The notes under the pieces are model-generated. The model searched no databases and had not been told where the DNA came from. It saw nothing but the letters and a program-made list of their open reading frames with translations. From Cinnamomum chago (lineage: Eukaryota; Streptophyta; Magnoliopsida; Laurales; Lauraceae), in the NCBI GenBank assembly GCA_038049695.1, contig CP142457.1, positions 60,818,501 to 60,882,500 on the forward strand: a stretch of 64,000 nt of DNA, given 5' to 3'. This document shows positions 13,601 to 26,573 of this stretch, piece by piece. The stretch's first letter is position 1. Every line of letters starts with the position of its first letter. The position numbers and the translations under genes are program-made.

Positions 13601-15927
13601 TCACTTACAAACAAAGAAAACACTCTCCTTTTTAAGAGAAGAAATAAAAATGCTACTCTCTGACCTTTTGATTCTACTACATCCTAAATGTTGTTCTCTC
13701 TTATATTGACCATTTACTTCATTTAAATGGGAAAATAAATTTACTATTTATTGTATGTTTATTATGATTTGATATTATTTCATCCAATTGTTATTCACAC
13801 ATGTCCATCTATCATTTCGTGAACCAAGCCCCGACCCGTGACCCGCAATAAGGTAAAAGAAGGCTAAAAAACCGGTTTTTGATATTTCCACCGTATGTAT
13901 CCGCGGTATACCTGAAGTTTCAAGATTTCCTCCTCTCAGAGAGGAGGAAAACTGGAAAATGCGAGTTTACCGCCGAGGGAAGCAGTTGCAAAGCTTAGTG
14001 AGTGTCCAAATAAAGTCGCAAGGCCTTTATATTTCAAATTATCAGAAAAGGAGGAAAAAAAAGGCTAAAAAATCGGTTTTCAATATTTCCGCCGCGATAT
14101 ACTTGCAATTTCCGGTTTTCCTCCTCTTAGAGAGGAGGAAATCTGGAAAGTAACGAGTTTACCGCCGATTTAAGCAGCGGTAAAGCTGAGTGAGTGTCCA
14201 AATAAAGTTGCAAGGCCTTTTCTTTTCCAATTAACATAAAATAGAATGAAAGAATCGATAGTTGTATTTTTTCTTGTTTCCCATATCTAGTGAATCCCCA
14301 TATAATAGGAATAAAGAGAAAAAAATCACACAAGCTGACTTTGACAATTGACACATGTTGAATTCAATTTCTAGTTTTTCATATAAATATGCTTTCCTCA
14401 TAAATAAAAGTAGAAATATATAAACTGTCATCAAATATCATCCCCATAATTAAAGAATAAAATCCGAGATATATATCGAGTTATTAAAGCAATTTGCTCC
14501 TGTCTACAACTCCATCCTTAAATCTTTCATCACTCGTAGCTTTTAATGATCATCGGTGTGATTCACTTGATAATAAATTCTTAAAAATTCAATTCCATGC
14601 AAACAGAGGGGCCCTTAAGAGAGCACATTTGTGAAAGGGAATTTAAAAGCATTGAGTGTTATCACGTATCTAATCTAGAGCAATGACATAAAAGGTTTTG
14701 CAATCTTGAAGTCAACATCTAAACTTTATTTTTGTTGACATGCTTAGATTTGAAACTCTCGGGACCTAGCCAGAAAGCCGAACGACTGATGGAACTGGCC
14801 AAATCGAGCTCGATAACTATTTAGGACCGTAGCACTACACCACACGGTCGCATATATGCACAGAAAGGCAGTGATGTGTCGACTTCTACGACATGTTTGT
14901 AGGGTTGCAAACGGAACGGTTCCGGATCGGAACTATAGTGGATTCGGACCCGTTTGTGAATAACGGTTCCGGTTCTGAATCCGGTTTTGACTCGTAACTT
15001 GTTTAGTTGGTTCCAGACCCAGCTTCGATAGGAAAACCGGACCCGGGTGTACCTAGAGGACCGGAATCCTGTTCCAAAATCGATTCTGATTTATCTTTAT
15101 TCTTCATTTTTCCTAAAATAAGCGTATCATTAAAATTATAACAGTGCGCCAAGTCTACTGCCGCTAATATTGTGCGTAAAAATGTCAAAAAAAGAGTTAA
15201 TTTTGATGTACAATTTGCAATATCAAATGCTCATATGCCGGGTCCCGGGTCCACAGGTCGGAACCTATATGGACCCGGTCCCGTTTATCAATCGGAATCT
15301 AAATTAGGTTCCTGACCCGGACCCGTTTATGAAACGGAACCTAAAATAGGTTCCAGACCAAATTTTTTACAGGTCGGAACTTCTGGGTAATCAGATAATC
15401 GGATACCCGTTTGGAACCCTACATGTTTGTGAGTATAGGCTTTTTTTTTTGTCAGGTTGAGATGAAGGTTCTGCTGGTCTCACGTACATTCCCGATCGAA
15501 GACATTAGGATCTCTGGTTTTTTATGGTAACAATTCTGCACCCTGTATGTCAGAGTCAATAATCTCGTAGAATCAAAGATATATTTAGTTTGGAGATTTC
15601 TCGGGAAATCTAGGTTGTGCATGGCCATGAGGTACTCAAAGACGTACATAATTGTCATGGGCTGCATTCTCACTATAGGACTAGCAAAAACGATGTGCAA
15701 TGCATGGGCTAAATAACAAGTGAAATAAGAAAGAGTAGGTGGAACCGGATCCGGACCCGGAACCGTTTCGGAACCGATTCCATGGCTCGGGAACCGGAAC
15801 CAAAACAGTATATGGGACGGCTCTATATCCAGGCCCGGGTCTAGGTAGAGAATGATATTAAAAAAAATATGTTTTATAGGAGAGATTTTAGAAAATTGAG
15901 GTAATATGTTGGGTATCGGGTCCACGG
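10625..15927 (+). repeat. Higher-order repeat, dimer copy 3, with 11-bp deletion and B-to-C switch
   Basis: Unit A (10625-13265) is 2,641 bp long. It lacks 11 bp next to a GGAACCG motif near 13,110; the other dimers have two GGAACCG motifs 11 bp apart there, so slippage between them explains the loss. Unit B (13266-15927) follows the B type up to about 14,780. From there it carries C-type variants, for example ACTGATGGAACTGG and TCGACTTCTACG, so the change of array type falls inside this unit. Confidence 0.9.
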
Positions 15928-18589
15928 GTCCGAACCAAGGTGGAACCGGACTCGGACCCATTTACTTATCGGGGCATGATTAAGGACCTAGATCCGGTTT
16001 TAACGGGTCGGAACCTCCGGGTAATCGGAGAATCTGGGGCTCATTTACATCCTTAGTCGTACGCTAGCTCAACTGTGAGAAGTCATGGGTTTGAGTCCTC
16101 ACATCACTGCTCCCTCCCTCCCTCATAAGTACATCTATATATATTTTGGCCGAACGGGGATTCCGGATCTCAAGCACTGTGTGCAAATAAATAAAGAAAA
16201 AAACCCGAGTACTGCCCATCTATTAATAACTAAACCCCATACCCAAAGCCCAATCAATGAGCTCACTTACAAACAAAGAAAACACTCTTCTTCTTAAGAG
16301 AAGAAATAAAAATGCTACTCTCTGACCTTTTGATTCTACTACATCCTAAATGTTGTTCTCTCTTATATTGACCATTTACTTCTTTTAAGAGGAAAAATAA
16401 ATTTACTATTTATTGTATGTTTATTATGATTTGATATTATTTCATCCAATTGTTATTCACACATGTCCATCTATCATTTCGTGAACCAAGCCCCGACCCG
16501 TGACCCGCAATAAGGTAAAAGAAGGCTAAAAAACCGGTTTTTGATATTTCCACCGTATGTATCCGCGGTATACCTGAAGTTTCCAGATTTCCTCCTCTCA
16601 GAGAGGAGGAAAACTGGAAAATGCGAGTTTACCGCCGATGGAAGCAGCTCTAAAGCTTAGTGAGTGTCCAAATAAAGTCGCAAGGCCTTTATATTTCAAA
16701 TTATCAGAAAAGGAGGAAAAAAAAGGCTAAAAAATCGGTTTTCAATATTTCCGCCGCGATATACTTGCAATTTCCTGTTTTCCTCCTCTTAGAGAGGAGG
16801 AAATCTGGAAAGTAACGAGTTTACCGCCGATTTAAGCAGCGGTAAAGCTGAGTGAGTGTCCAAATAAAGTTGCAAGGCCTTTTCTTTTCCAATTAACATA
16901 AAATAGAATGAAAGAATCGATAGTTGCATTTTTTTCTTGTTTCCCATATCTAGTGAATCCCCATATAATATGAATAAAGAGAAACAAATCACACAAGCTG
17001 ACTTTGACAATTGACACATGTTGAATTCAATTTCTTGTTTTTCATATAAATATGCTTTCCTCATAAATAAAAGTAGAAATATATAAACTGTCATCAAATA
17101 TCATCCCCATAATTAAAGAATAAAATCCGAGATATATATCAAGTTATTAAAGCAATTTGCTCCTGTCTACAACTCCATCCTTAAATCTTTCATCACTCGT
17201 TGCTTTTAATGATCATCGGTGTGATTCACTTGATAATAAATTCTTAAAAATTCAATTCCATGCAAACAGAGGGCCCTTAAGAGAGCACATTTGTGAAAGG
17301 GAATTTAAAAGCATTGAGTGTTATCACGTATCTAATCTAGAGCAATGAGATAAAAGGTTTTGCAATCTTGAAGTCAACATCTAAACTTTATTTTTGTTGA
17401 CATGCTTAGATTTGAAACTCTCGGGACCTAGCCAGAAAGACGAACGACTGATGGAACTGGTCAAATCGAGCTCGATAACTATTTAGGACCGTAGCACAAC
17501 ACCACACGGTCGCATATATGCACAGAAAGGCAGTGATGTGTCGACTTCTACGACATGTTTGTAGGGTTGCAAACGGAACGGTTCCGGATCGGAACTATAG
17601 TGGATTCGGACCCGTTTGTGAATAACGGTTCCGGTTCTGAATCCGGTTTTGACTCGTAACTTGTTTAGTTGGTTCCAGACCCAGCTTCGATAGGAAAACC
17701 GGACCCGGGTGTACCTAGAGGACCGGAATCCTGTTTCAAAATCGATTCTGATTTATCTTTATTCTTCATTTTTCCTAAAATAAGCGTATCATTAAAATTA
17801 TAACAGTGCGCCAAGTCTACTGCCGCTAATATTGTGCGTAAAAATGTCAAAAAAGAGTTAATTTTGATGTACAATTTGCAATATCAAATGCTCATATGCC
17901 GGGTCCCGGGTCCACAGGTCGGAACCTATATGGACCCGGTCCCGTTTATCAATCGGAATCTAAATTAGGTTCCTGACCCGGACCCGTTTATGAAACGGAA
18001 CCTAAAATAGGTTCCAGACCAAATTTTTTACAGGTCGGAACTTCTGGGTAATCAGATAATCGGATACCCGTTTGGAACCCTACATGTTTGTGAGTATAGG
18101 CTTTTTTTTTTTGTCAGGTTGAGATGAAGGTTCTGCTGGTCTCACGTACATTCCCGATCGAAGACATTAGGATCTCTGGTTTTTTATGGTAACAATTCTG
18201 CACCCTGTATGTCAGAGTCAATAATCTCGTAGAATCAAATATATATTTAGTTTGGAGATTTCTCGGGAAATCTAGGTTGTGCATGGCCATGAGGTACTCA
18301 AAGACGTACATAATTGTCATGGGTTGCATTCTCACTATAGGACTAGCAAAAACGATGTGCAATGCATGGGCTAAATAACAAGTGAAATAAGAAAGAGTAG
18401 GTGGAACCGGATCCGGACCCGGAACCGTTTCGGAACCGATTCCATGGCTCGGGAACCGGAACCAGAACAGTATATGGGACGGCTCTATATCCAGGCCCGG
18501 GTCTAGGTAGAGAATGATACTAAAAAAAATATGTTTTATAGGAGAGATTTTAGAAAATTGAGGTAATATGTTGGGTATCGGGTCCACGG
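15928..18589 (+). repeat. Satellite unit 7 (C type)
   Basis: A 2,662-bp unit and the first complete C-type monomer. Distinguishing variants are AGGGCCCTTAAG near 17270 (one G fewer than its neighbours), a run of seven T after GTTGCA near 16927, and CTGTTTC instead of CTGTTCC near 17731. Confidence 0.9.
16056..16105 (+). repeat. tRNA-like (box B) stretch recurring once per satellite unit (representative, unit 7)
   Basis: The piece GGTTTGAGTCC resembles the pol III box B consensus (GGTTCGANTCC). About 30 bp upstream, GCTCAACTGTGAGA (GCTCAGCTGTGAGA in the A-type units) loosely resembles a tRNA D-arm/box A. No acceptor stem or anticodon arm can be folded by eye, so this is not a tRNA gene; it may be the head of a decayed tRNA-derived SINE. 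The ATGGGTTTGAGTCC motif lies at 158, 2810, 5470, 8122, 10782, 13423, 16085, 18747, 21407, 24069, 26731, 29392, 32053, 34714, 37375 and 40035. Confidence 0.35.
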
Positions 18590-18717
18590 GTCCGAACCAA
18601 GGTGGAACCGGACTCGGACCCATTTACTTATCGGGGCATGATTAAGGACCTAGATCCGGTTTTAACGGGTCGGAACCTCCGGGTAATCGGAGAATCTGGG
18701 GCTCATTTACATCCTTA
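17562..18717 (+). mobile_element. hAT-like non-autonomous segment inside each satellite unit (representative copy, unit 7 into unit 8)
   Basis: The segment begins TAGGGTTGCAAACGG and ends CATTTACATCCTTA. The reverse complement of the end, TAAGGATGTAAATG, matches the start at about 10 of 14 positions, like the termini of many plant hAT elements. Both subterminal regions are packed with GGAACC/GGTTCC and GGACCC/GGGTCC motifs. I see no 8-bp target duplication and no transposase. Copies start at 1636, 4287, 6948, 9599, 12260, 14900, 17562, 20222, 22883, 25545, 28207, 30868, 33530, 36190, 38852 and 41512; the last is cut off. The first two end at 2780 and 5440. The hAT assignment rests on the ends only and is tentative. 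Confidence 0.4.
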
Positions 18718-21249
18718 GTCGTACGCCAGCTCAACTGTGAGAAGTCATGGGTTTGAGTCCTCACATCACGGCTCCCTCCCTCCCTCATAAGTACATCTAT
18801 ATATATTTTTGCCGAACGGGGATTCCGGATCTCAAGCACTGTGTGCAAATAAATAAAGAAAAAAACCCGAGTACTGCCCATCTACTAATAACTAAACACA
18901 ATACCCAAAGCCCAATCAATGAGCTCAATTACAAACAAAGAAAACACTCTTCTTCTTAAGAGAAGAAATAAAAATGCTACTCTCTGACCTTTTGATTCTA
19001 CTACATCCTAAATGTTGTTTTCTCTTATATTTACCATTTACTTCTTTTAAAAGGAAAAATAAATTTACTATTTATTGTATGTTTATTATGATTTGATATT
19101 ATTTCATCCAATTGTTATTCACACATGTCCATCTATCATTTCGTGAACCAAGCCCCGACCCGTGACCCGCAATAAGGTAAAAGAAGGCTAAAAAACCGGT
19201 TTTTTATATTTCCACCGTATGTATCCGCGGTATACCTGAAGTTTCCAGATTTCCTCCTCTCAGAGAGGAGGAAACTGGAAAAAGCGAGTTTACCGCCGAT
19301 GGAAGCAGCTGTAAAGCTTAGTGAGTGTCCAAATAAAGTCGCAAGGCCTTTATATTTCAAATTATCAGAAAAGGAGGGAAAAAAGGCTAAAAAATCGGTT
19401 TTCAATATTTCCGCCGCGATATACTTGCAATTTCCTGTTTTCCTCCTCTTAGAGAGGAGGAAATCTGGAAAGTAACGAGTTTACCGCCGATTTAAGCAGC
19501 GGTAAAGCTGAGTGAGTGTCCAAATAAAGTTGCAAGGCCTTTTCTTTTCCAATTAACATAAAATAGAATGAAAGAATCGATAGTTGCATTTTTTCTTGTT
19601 TCCCATATCTAGTGAATCCCCATATAATATGAATAAAGAGAAACAAATCACACAAGCTGACTTTGACAATTGACACATGTTGAATTCAATTTCTTGTTTT
19701 TCATATAAATATGCTTTCCTCATAAATAAAAGTAGAAATATATAAACTGTCATCAAATATCATCCCCATAATTAAAGAATAAAATCCGAGATATATATCA
19801 AGTTATTAAAGCAATTTGCTCCTGTCTACAACTCCATCCTTAAATCTTTCATCACTCGTAGCTTTTAATGATCATCGGTGTGATTCACTTGATAATAAAT
19901 TCTTAAAAATACAATTCCATGCAAACAGAGGGGCCCTTAAGAGAGCACATTTGTGAAAGGGAATTTAAAAGCATTGAGTGTTATCACGTATCTAATCTAG
20001 AGCAATGACATAAAAGGTTTTGCAATCTTGAAGTCAACATCTAAACTTTATTTTTGTCGACATGCTTAGATTTGAAACTCTCGGGACCTAGCCAGAAAGC
20101 CGAACGACTGATGGAACTGGTCAAATCGAGCTCGATAACTATTTAGGACCGTAGCACAACACCACACGGTCGCATATACGCACAGAAAGGCAGTGATGTG
20201 TCGACTTCTACGACATGTTTGTAGGGTTGCAAACGGAACGGTTCCGGATCGGAACTATAGTGGATTCGGACCCGTTTGTGAATAACGGTTCCGGTTATGA
20301 ATCCGGTTTTGACTCGTAACTTGTTTAGTTAGTTCCAGACCCAGCTTCGATAGGAAAACCGGACCCGGGTGTACCTAGAGGACCGGAATCCTGTTCCAAA
20401 ATCGATTCTGATTTATCTTTATTCTTCATTTTTCCTAAAATAAGCGTATCATTAAAATTATAACAGTGCGCCAAGTCTACTGCCGCTAATATCGTGCGTA
20501 AAAATGTCAAAAAAAGAGTTAATTTTGATGTACAATTTGCAATATCAAATGCTCATATGCCGGGTCCCGGGTCCACAGGTCGGAACCTATATGGACCCGG
20601 TCCCGTTTATCAATCGGAATCTAAATTAGGTTCCTGACCCGGACCCGTTTATGAAACGGAACCTAAAATAGGTTCCAGACCAAAATTTTTACAGGTCGGA
20701 ACTTCTGGGTAATCAGATAATCGGATACCCGTTTGGAACCCTACATGTTTGTGAGTATAGGCTTTTTTTTTTGTCCGGTTGAAATGAAGGTTCTGCTGGT
20801 CTCACGTACATTCTCGATCGAAGACATTAGGATCTCTGGTTTTTTATGGTAACAATTCTGCACCCTGTATGTCAGAGTCAATAATCTCGTAGAATCAAAG
20901 ATATATTTAGTTTGGAGATTTCTCGGGAAATCTAGGTTGTGCATGGCCATGAGATACTCAAAGACCTACATAATTGTCATGGGCTGCATTCTCACTATAG
21001 GACTAGCAAAAACGATGTGCAATGCATGGGCTAAATAACAAGTGAAATAAGAAAGAGTAGGTGGAACCGGATCCGGACCCGGAACCGTTTCGGAACCGAT
21101 TCCATGGCTCAGGAACCGGAACCAGAACAGTATATGGGACGGCTCTATATCCAGGCCCGGGTCTAGGTAGAGAATGATACTAAAAAAATTATGTTTTATA
21201 GGAGAGATTTTAGAAAATTGAGGATATATGTTGGGTATCGGGTCCACGG
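18590..21249 (+). repeat. Satellite unit 8 (C type)
   Basis: A 2,660-bp unit. Private changes include TTTTTGCCGAACG near 18806 where other copies read TTTTGGCCGAACG, AAACACAATACCC near 18894, and CATATACGCACAG near 20171. Confidence 0.9.
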
Positions 21250-23911
21250 GTCCGAACCAAGGTGGAACCGGACTCGGACCCATTTACTTATCGGGGCATG
21301 ATTAAGGAGCTAGATCCGGTTTTAACGGGTCGGAACCTCCGGGTAATCGGAGAATCTGGGGCTCATTTACATCCTTAGTCGTACGCCAGCTCAACTGTGA
21401 GAAGTCATGGGTTTGAGTCCTCACATCACTGCTCCCTCCCTCCCTCATAAGTACATCTATATATATTTTGGCCGAACGGGGATTCCGGATCTCAAGCACT
21501 GTGTGCAAATAAATAAAGAAAGAAACCCGAGTACTGCCCATCTATTAATAACTAAACCCCATACCCAAAGCCCAATCAATGAGCTCACTTACAAACAAAG
21601 AAAACACTCTTCTTCTTAAGAGAAGAAATAAAAATGCTACTCTCTGACCTTTTAATTCTACTACATCCTAAATGTTGTTCTCTCTTATATTGACCATTTA
21701 CTTCTTTTAAAAGGAAAAATAAATTTACTATTTATTGTATGTTTATTATGATTTGATATTATTTCATCCAATTGTTATTCACACATGTCCATCTATCATT
21801 TCGTGAACCAAGCCCCGACCCGTGACCCGCAATAAGGTAAAAGAAGGCTAAAAAACCGGTTTTTTATATTTCCACCGTATGTATCCGCGGTATACCTGAA
21901 GTTTCCAGATTTCCTCCTCTCAGAGAGGAGGAAACTGGAAAATGCGAGTTTACCGCCGATGGAAGCAGCTGTAAAGCTTAGTGAGTGTCCAAATAAAGTC
22001 GCAAGGCCTTTATATTTCAAATTATCAGAAAAGGAGGAAAAAAAAGGCTAAAAAATTGGTTTTCAATATTTCCGCCGCGATATACTTGCAATTTCCGGTT
22101 TTCCTCCTCTTAGAGAGGAGGAAATCTGGAAAGTAACGAGTTTACCGCCGATTTAAGCAGCGGTAAAGCTGAGTGAGTGTCCAAATAAAGTTGCAAGGCC
22201 TTTTCTTTTCCAATTAACATAAAATAGAATGAAAGAATCGATAGTTGCATTTTTTCTTGTTTCCCATATCTAGTGAATCCCCATATAATATGAATAAAGA
22301 GAAACAAATCACACAAGCTGACTTTGACAATTGACACATGTTGAATTCAATTTCTTGTTTTTCATATAAATATGCTTTCCTCATAAATAAAAGTAGAAAT
22401 ATATAAACTGTCATCAAATATCATCCCCATAATTAAAGAATAAACTCCGAGATATATATCAAGTTATTAAAGCAATTTGCTCCTGTCTACAACTCCATCC
22501 TTAAATCTTTCATCACTCGTAGCTTTTAATGATCATCGGTGTGATTCACTTGATAATAAATTCTTAAAAATTCAATTCCATGCAAACAGAGGGGCCCTTA
22601 AGAGAGCACATTTGTGAAAGGGAATTTAAAAGCATTGAGTGTTATCACGTATCTAATCTAGAGCAATGACATAAAAGGTTTTGCAATCTTGAAGTCAACA
22701 TCTAAACTTTATTTTTGTTGACATGCTTAGATTTGAAACTCTCGGGACCTAGCCAGAAAGCCGAACGACTGATGGAACTGGTCAAATCGAGCTCGATAAC
22801 TATTTAGGACCGTAGCACAACACCACACGGTCGCATATATGCACAGAAAGGCAGTGATGTGTCGACTTCTACGACATGTTTGTAGGGTTGCAAACGGAAC
22901 GGTTCCGGATCGGAACTATAGTGGATTCGGACCCGTTTGTGAATAACGGTTCCGGTTCTGAATCCGGTTTTGACTCGTAACTTGTTTAGTTGGTTCCAGA
23001 CCCAGCTTCGATAGGAAAACCGGACCCGGGTGTACCTAGAGGACCGGAATCCTGTTCCAAAATCGATTTTGATTTATCTTTATTCTTCATTTTTCCAAAA
23101 ATAAGCGTATCATTAAAATTATAACAGTGCGCCAAGTCTACTGCCGCTAATATTGTGCGTAAAAATGTCAAAAAAAGAGTTAATTTTGATGTACAATTTG
23201 CAATATCAAATGCTCATATGCCGGGTCCCGGGTCCACAGGTCGGAACCTATATGGACCCGGTCCCGTTTATCAATCGGAATCTAAATTAGGTTCCTGACC
23301 CGGACCCGTTTATGAAACGGAACCTAAAATAGGTTCCAGACCAAATTTTTTACAGGTCGGAACTTCTGGGTAATCAGATAATCGGATACCCGTTTGGAAC
23401 CCTACATGTTTGTGAGTATAGGCTTTTTTTTTTTTGTCAGGTTGAGATGAAGGTTCTGCTGGTCTCACGTACATTCCCGATCGAAGAAATTAGGATCTCT
23501 GGTTTTTTATGGTAACAATTCTGCACCCTGTATGTCAGAGTCAATAATCTCGTAGAATCAAAGATATTTTAGTTTGGAGATTTCTCGGGAAATCTAGGTT
23601 GTGCATGGCCATGAGGTACTCAAAGACGTACATAATTGTCATGGGCTGCATTCTCACTATAGGACTAGCAAAAACGATGTGCAATGCATGGGCTAAATAA
23701 CAAGTGAAATAAGAAAGAGTAGGTGGAACCGGATCCGGACCCGGAACCGTTTCGGAACCGATTCCATGGCTCAGGAACCGGAACCAGAACAGTATATGGG
23801 ACGGCTCTATATCCAGGCCCGGGTCTAGGTAGAGAATGATACTAAAAAAAATATGTTTTATAGGAGAGATTTTAGAAAATTGAGGATATATGTTGGGTAT
23901 CGGGTCCACGG
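21250..23911 (+). repeat. Satellite unit 9 (C type)
   Basis: A 2,662-bp unit. It carries AGAAAGAAACCCG near 21516, shared with units 10-12, and a private TAAACTCCGAG near 22441. Its second half matches the second half of unit 10 with no difference that I noticed. Confidence 0.9.
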
Positions 23912-26573
23912 GTCCGAACAAAGGTGGAACCGGACTCGGACCCAATTACTTATCGGGGTATGATTAAGGTCCTAGATCCGGTTTTAACGGGTCGGAACCT
24001 CCGGGTAATCGGAGAATCTGGGGCTCATTTACATCCTTAGTCGTACGCCAGCTCAACTGTGAGAAGTCATGGGTTTGAGTCCTCACATCACTGCTCCCTC
24101 CCTCCCTCATAAGTACATCTATATATATTTTGGCCGAACGGGGATTCCGGATCTCAAGCACTGTGTGCAAATAAATAAAGAAAGAAACCCGAGTACTGCC
24201 CATCTATTAATAACTAAACCCCATACCCAAAGCCCAATCAATGAGCTCACTTACAAACAAAGAAAACACTCTTCTTCTTAAGAGAAGAAATAAAAATGCT
24301 ACTCTCTGACCTTTTAATTCTACTACATCCTAAATGTTGTTCTCTCTTATATTGACCATTTACTTCTTTTAAAAGGAAAAATAAATTTACTATTTATTGT
24401 ATGTTTATTATGATTTGATATTATTTCATCCAATTGTTATTCACACATGTCCATCTATCATTTCGTGAACCAAGCCCCGACCCGTGACCCGCAATAAGGT
24501 AAAAGAAGGCTAAAAAACCGGTTTTTGATATTTCCACCGTATGTATCCGCGGTATAACTGAAGTTTCCAGATTTCCTCCTCTCAGAGAGGAGGAAAACTG
24601 GAAAATGCGAGTTTACCGCCGATGGAAGCAGCTGTAAAGCTTAGTGAGTGTCCAAATAAAGTCGCAAGGCCTTTATATTTCAAATTATCAGAAAAGGAGG
24701 AAAAAAAGGCTAAAAAATCGGTTTTCAATATTTCCGCCAAGATATACTTGCAATTTCCGGTTTTCCTCTTCTTAGAGAGGAGGAAATCTGGAAAGTAACG
24801 AGTTTACCGCCGATTTAAGCAGCGGTAAAGCTGAGTGAGTGTCCAAATAAAGTTGCAAGGCCTTTTCTTTTCCAATTAACATAAAATAGAATGAAAGAAT
24901 CGATAGTTGCATTTTTTCTTGTTTCCCATATCTAGTGAATCCCCATATAATATGAATAAAGAGAAACAAATCACACAAGCTGACTTTGACAATTGACACA
25001 TGTTGAATTCAATTTCTTGTTTTTCATATAAATATGCTTTCCTCATAAATAAAAGTAGAAATATATAAACTGTCATCAAATATCATCCCCATAATTAAAG
25101 AATAAAATCCGAGATATATATCAAGTTATTAAAGCAATTTGCTCCTGTCTACAACTCCATCCTTAAATCTTTCATCACTCGTAGCTTTTAATGATCATCG
25201 GTGTGATTCACTTGATAATAAATTCTTAAAAATTCAATTCCATGCAAACAGAGGGGCCCTTAAGAGAGCACATTTGTGAAAGGGAATTTAAAAGCATTGA
25301 GTGTTATCACGTATCTAATCTAGAGCAATGACATAAAAGGTTTTGCAATCTTGAAGTCAACATCTAAACTTTATTTTTGTCGACATGCTTAGATTTGAAA
25401 CTCTCGGGACCTAGCCAGAAAGCCGAACGACTGATGGAACTGGTCAAATCGAGCTCGATAACTATTTAGGACCGTAGCACAACACCACACGGTCGCATAT
25501 ATGCACAGAAAGGCAGTGATGTGTCGACTTCTACGACATGTTTGTAGGGTTGCAAACGGAACGGTTCCGGATCGGAACTATAGTGGATTCGGACCCGTTT
25601 GTGAATAACGGTTCCGGTTCTGAATCCGGTTTTGACTCGTAACTTGTTTAGTTGGTTCCAGACCCAGCTTCGATAGGAAAACCGGACCCGGGTGTACCTA
25701 GAGGACCGGAATCCTGTTCCAAAATCGATTTTGATTTATCTTTATTCTTCATTTTTCCAAAAATAAGCGTATCATTAAAATTATAACAGTGCGCCAAGTC
25801 TACTGCCGCTAATATTGTGCGTAAAAATGTCAAAAAAAGAGTTAATTTTGATGTACAATTTGCAATATCAAATGCTCATATGCCGGGTCCCGGGTCCACA
25901 GGTCGGAACCTATATGGACCCGGTCCCGTTTATCAATCGGAATCTAAATTAGGTTCCTGACCCGGACCCGTTTATGAAACGGAACCTAAAATAGGTTCCA
26001 GACCAAATTTTTTACAGGTCGGAACTTCTGGGTAATCAGATAATCGGATACCCGTTTGGAACCCTACATGTTTGTGAGTATAGGCTTTTTTTTTTTTGTC
26101 AGGTTGAGATGAAGGTTCTGCTGGTCTCACGTACATTCCCGATCGAAGAAATTAGGATCTCTGGTTTTTTATGGTAACAATTCTGCACCCTGTATGTCAG
26201 AGTCAATAATCTCGTAGAATCAAAGATATTTTAGTTTGGAGATTTCTCGGGAAATCTAGGTTGTGCATGGCCATGAGGTACTCAAAGACGTACATAATTG
26301 TCATGGGCTGCATTCTCACTATAGGACTAGCAAAAACGATGTGCAATGCATGGGCTAAATAACAAGTGAAATAAGAAAGAGTAGGTGGAACCGGATCCGG
26401 ACCCGGAACCGTTTCGGAACCGATTCCATGGCTCAGGAACCGGAACCAGAACAGTATATGGGACGGCTCTATATCCAGGCCCGGGTCTAGGTAGAGAATG
26501 ATACTAAAAAAAATATGTTTTATAGGAGAGATTTTAGAAAATTGAGGATATATGTTGGGTATCGGGTCCACGG
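23912..26573 (+). repeat. Satellite unit 10 (C type)
   Basis: A 2,662-bp unit that is nearly indistinguishable from unit 11 at the same phase. Shared private changes are CGGTATAACTGAAG, CCGCCAAGATATAC, CCTCTTCTTAGAG, and GGGGTATGATTAAGGTCC at the start of the unit. One difference from unit 11 is GTCGACATGC near 25379 versus GTTGACATGC. Confidence 0.9.
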
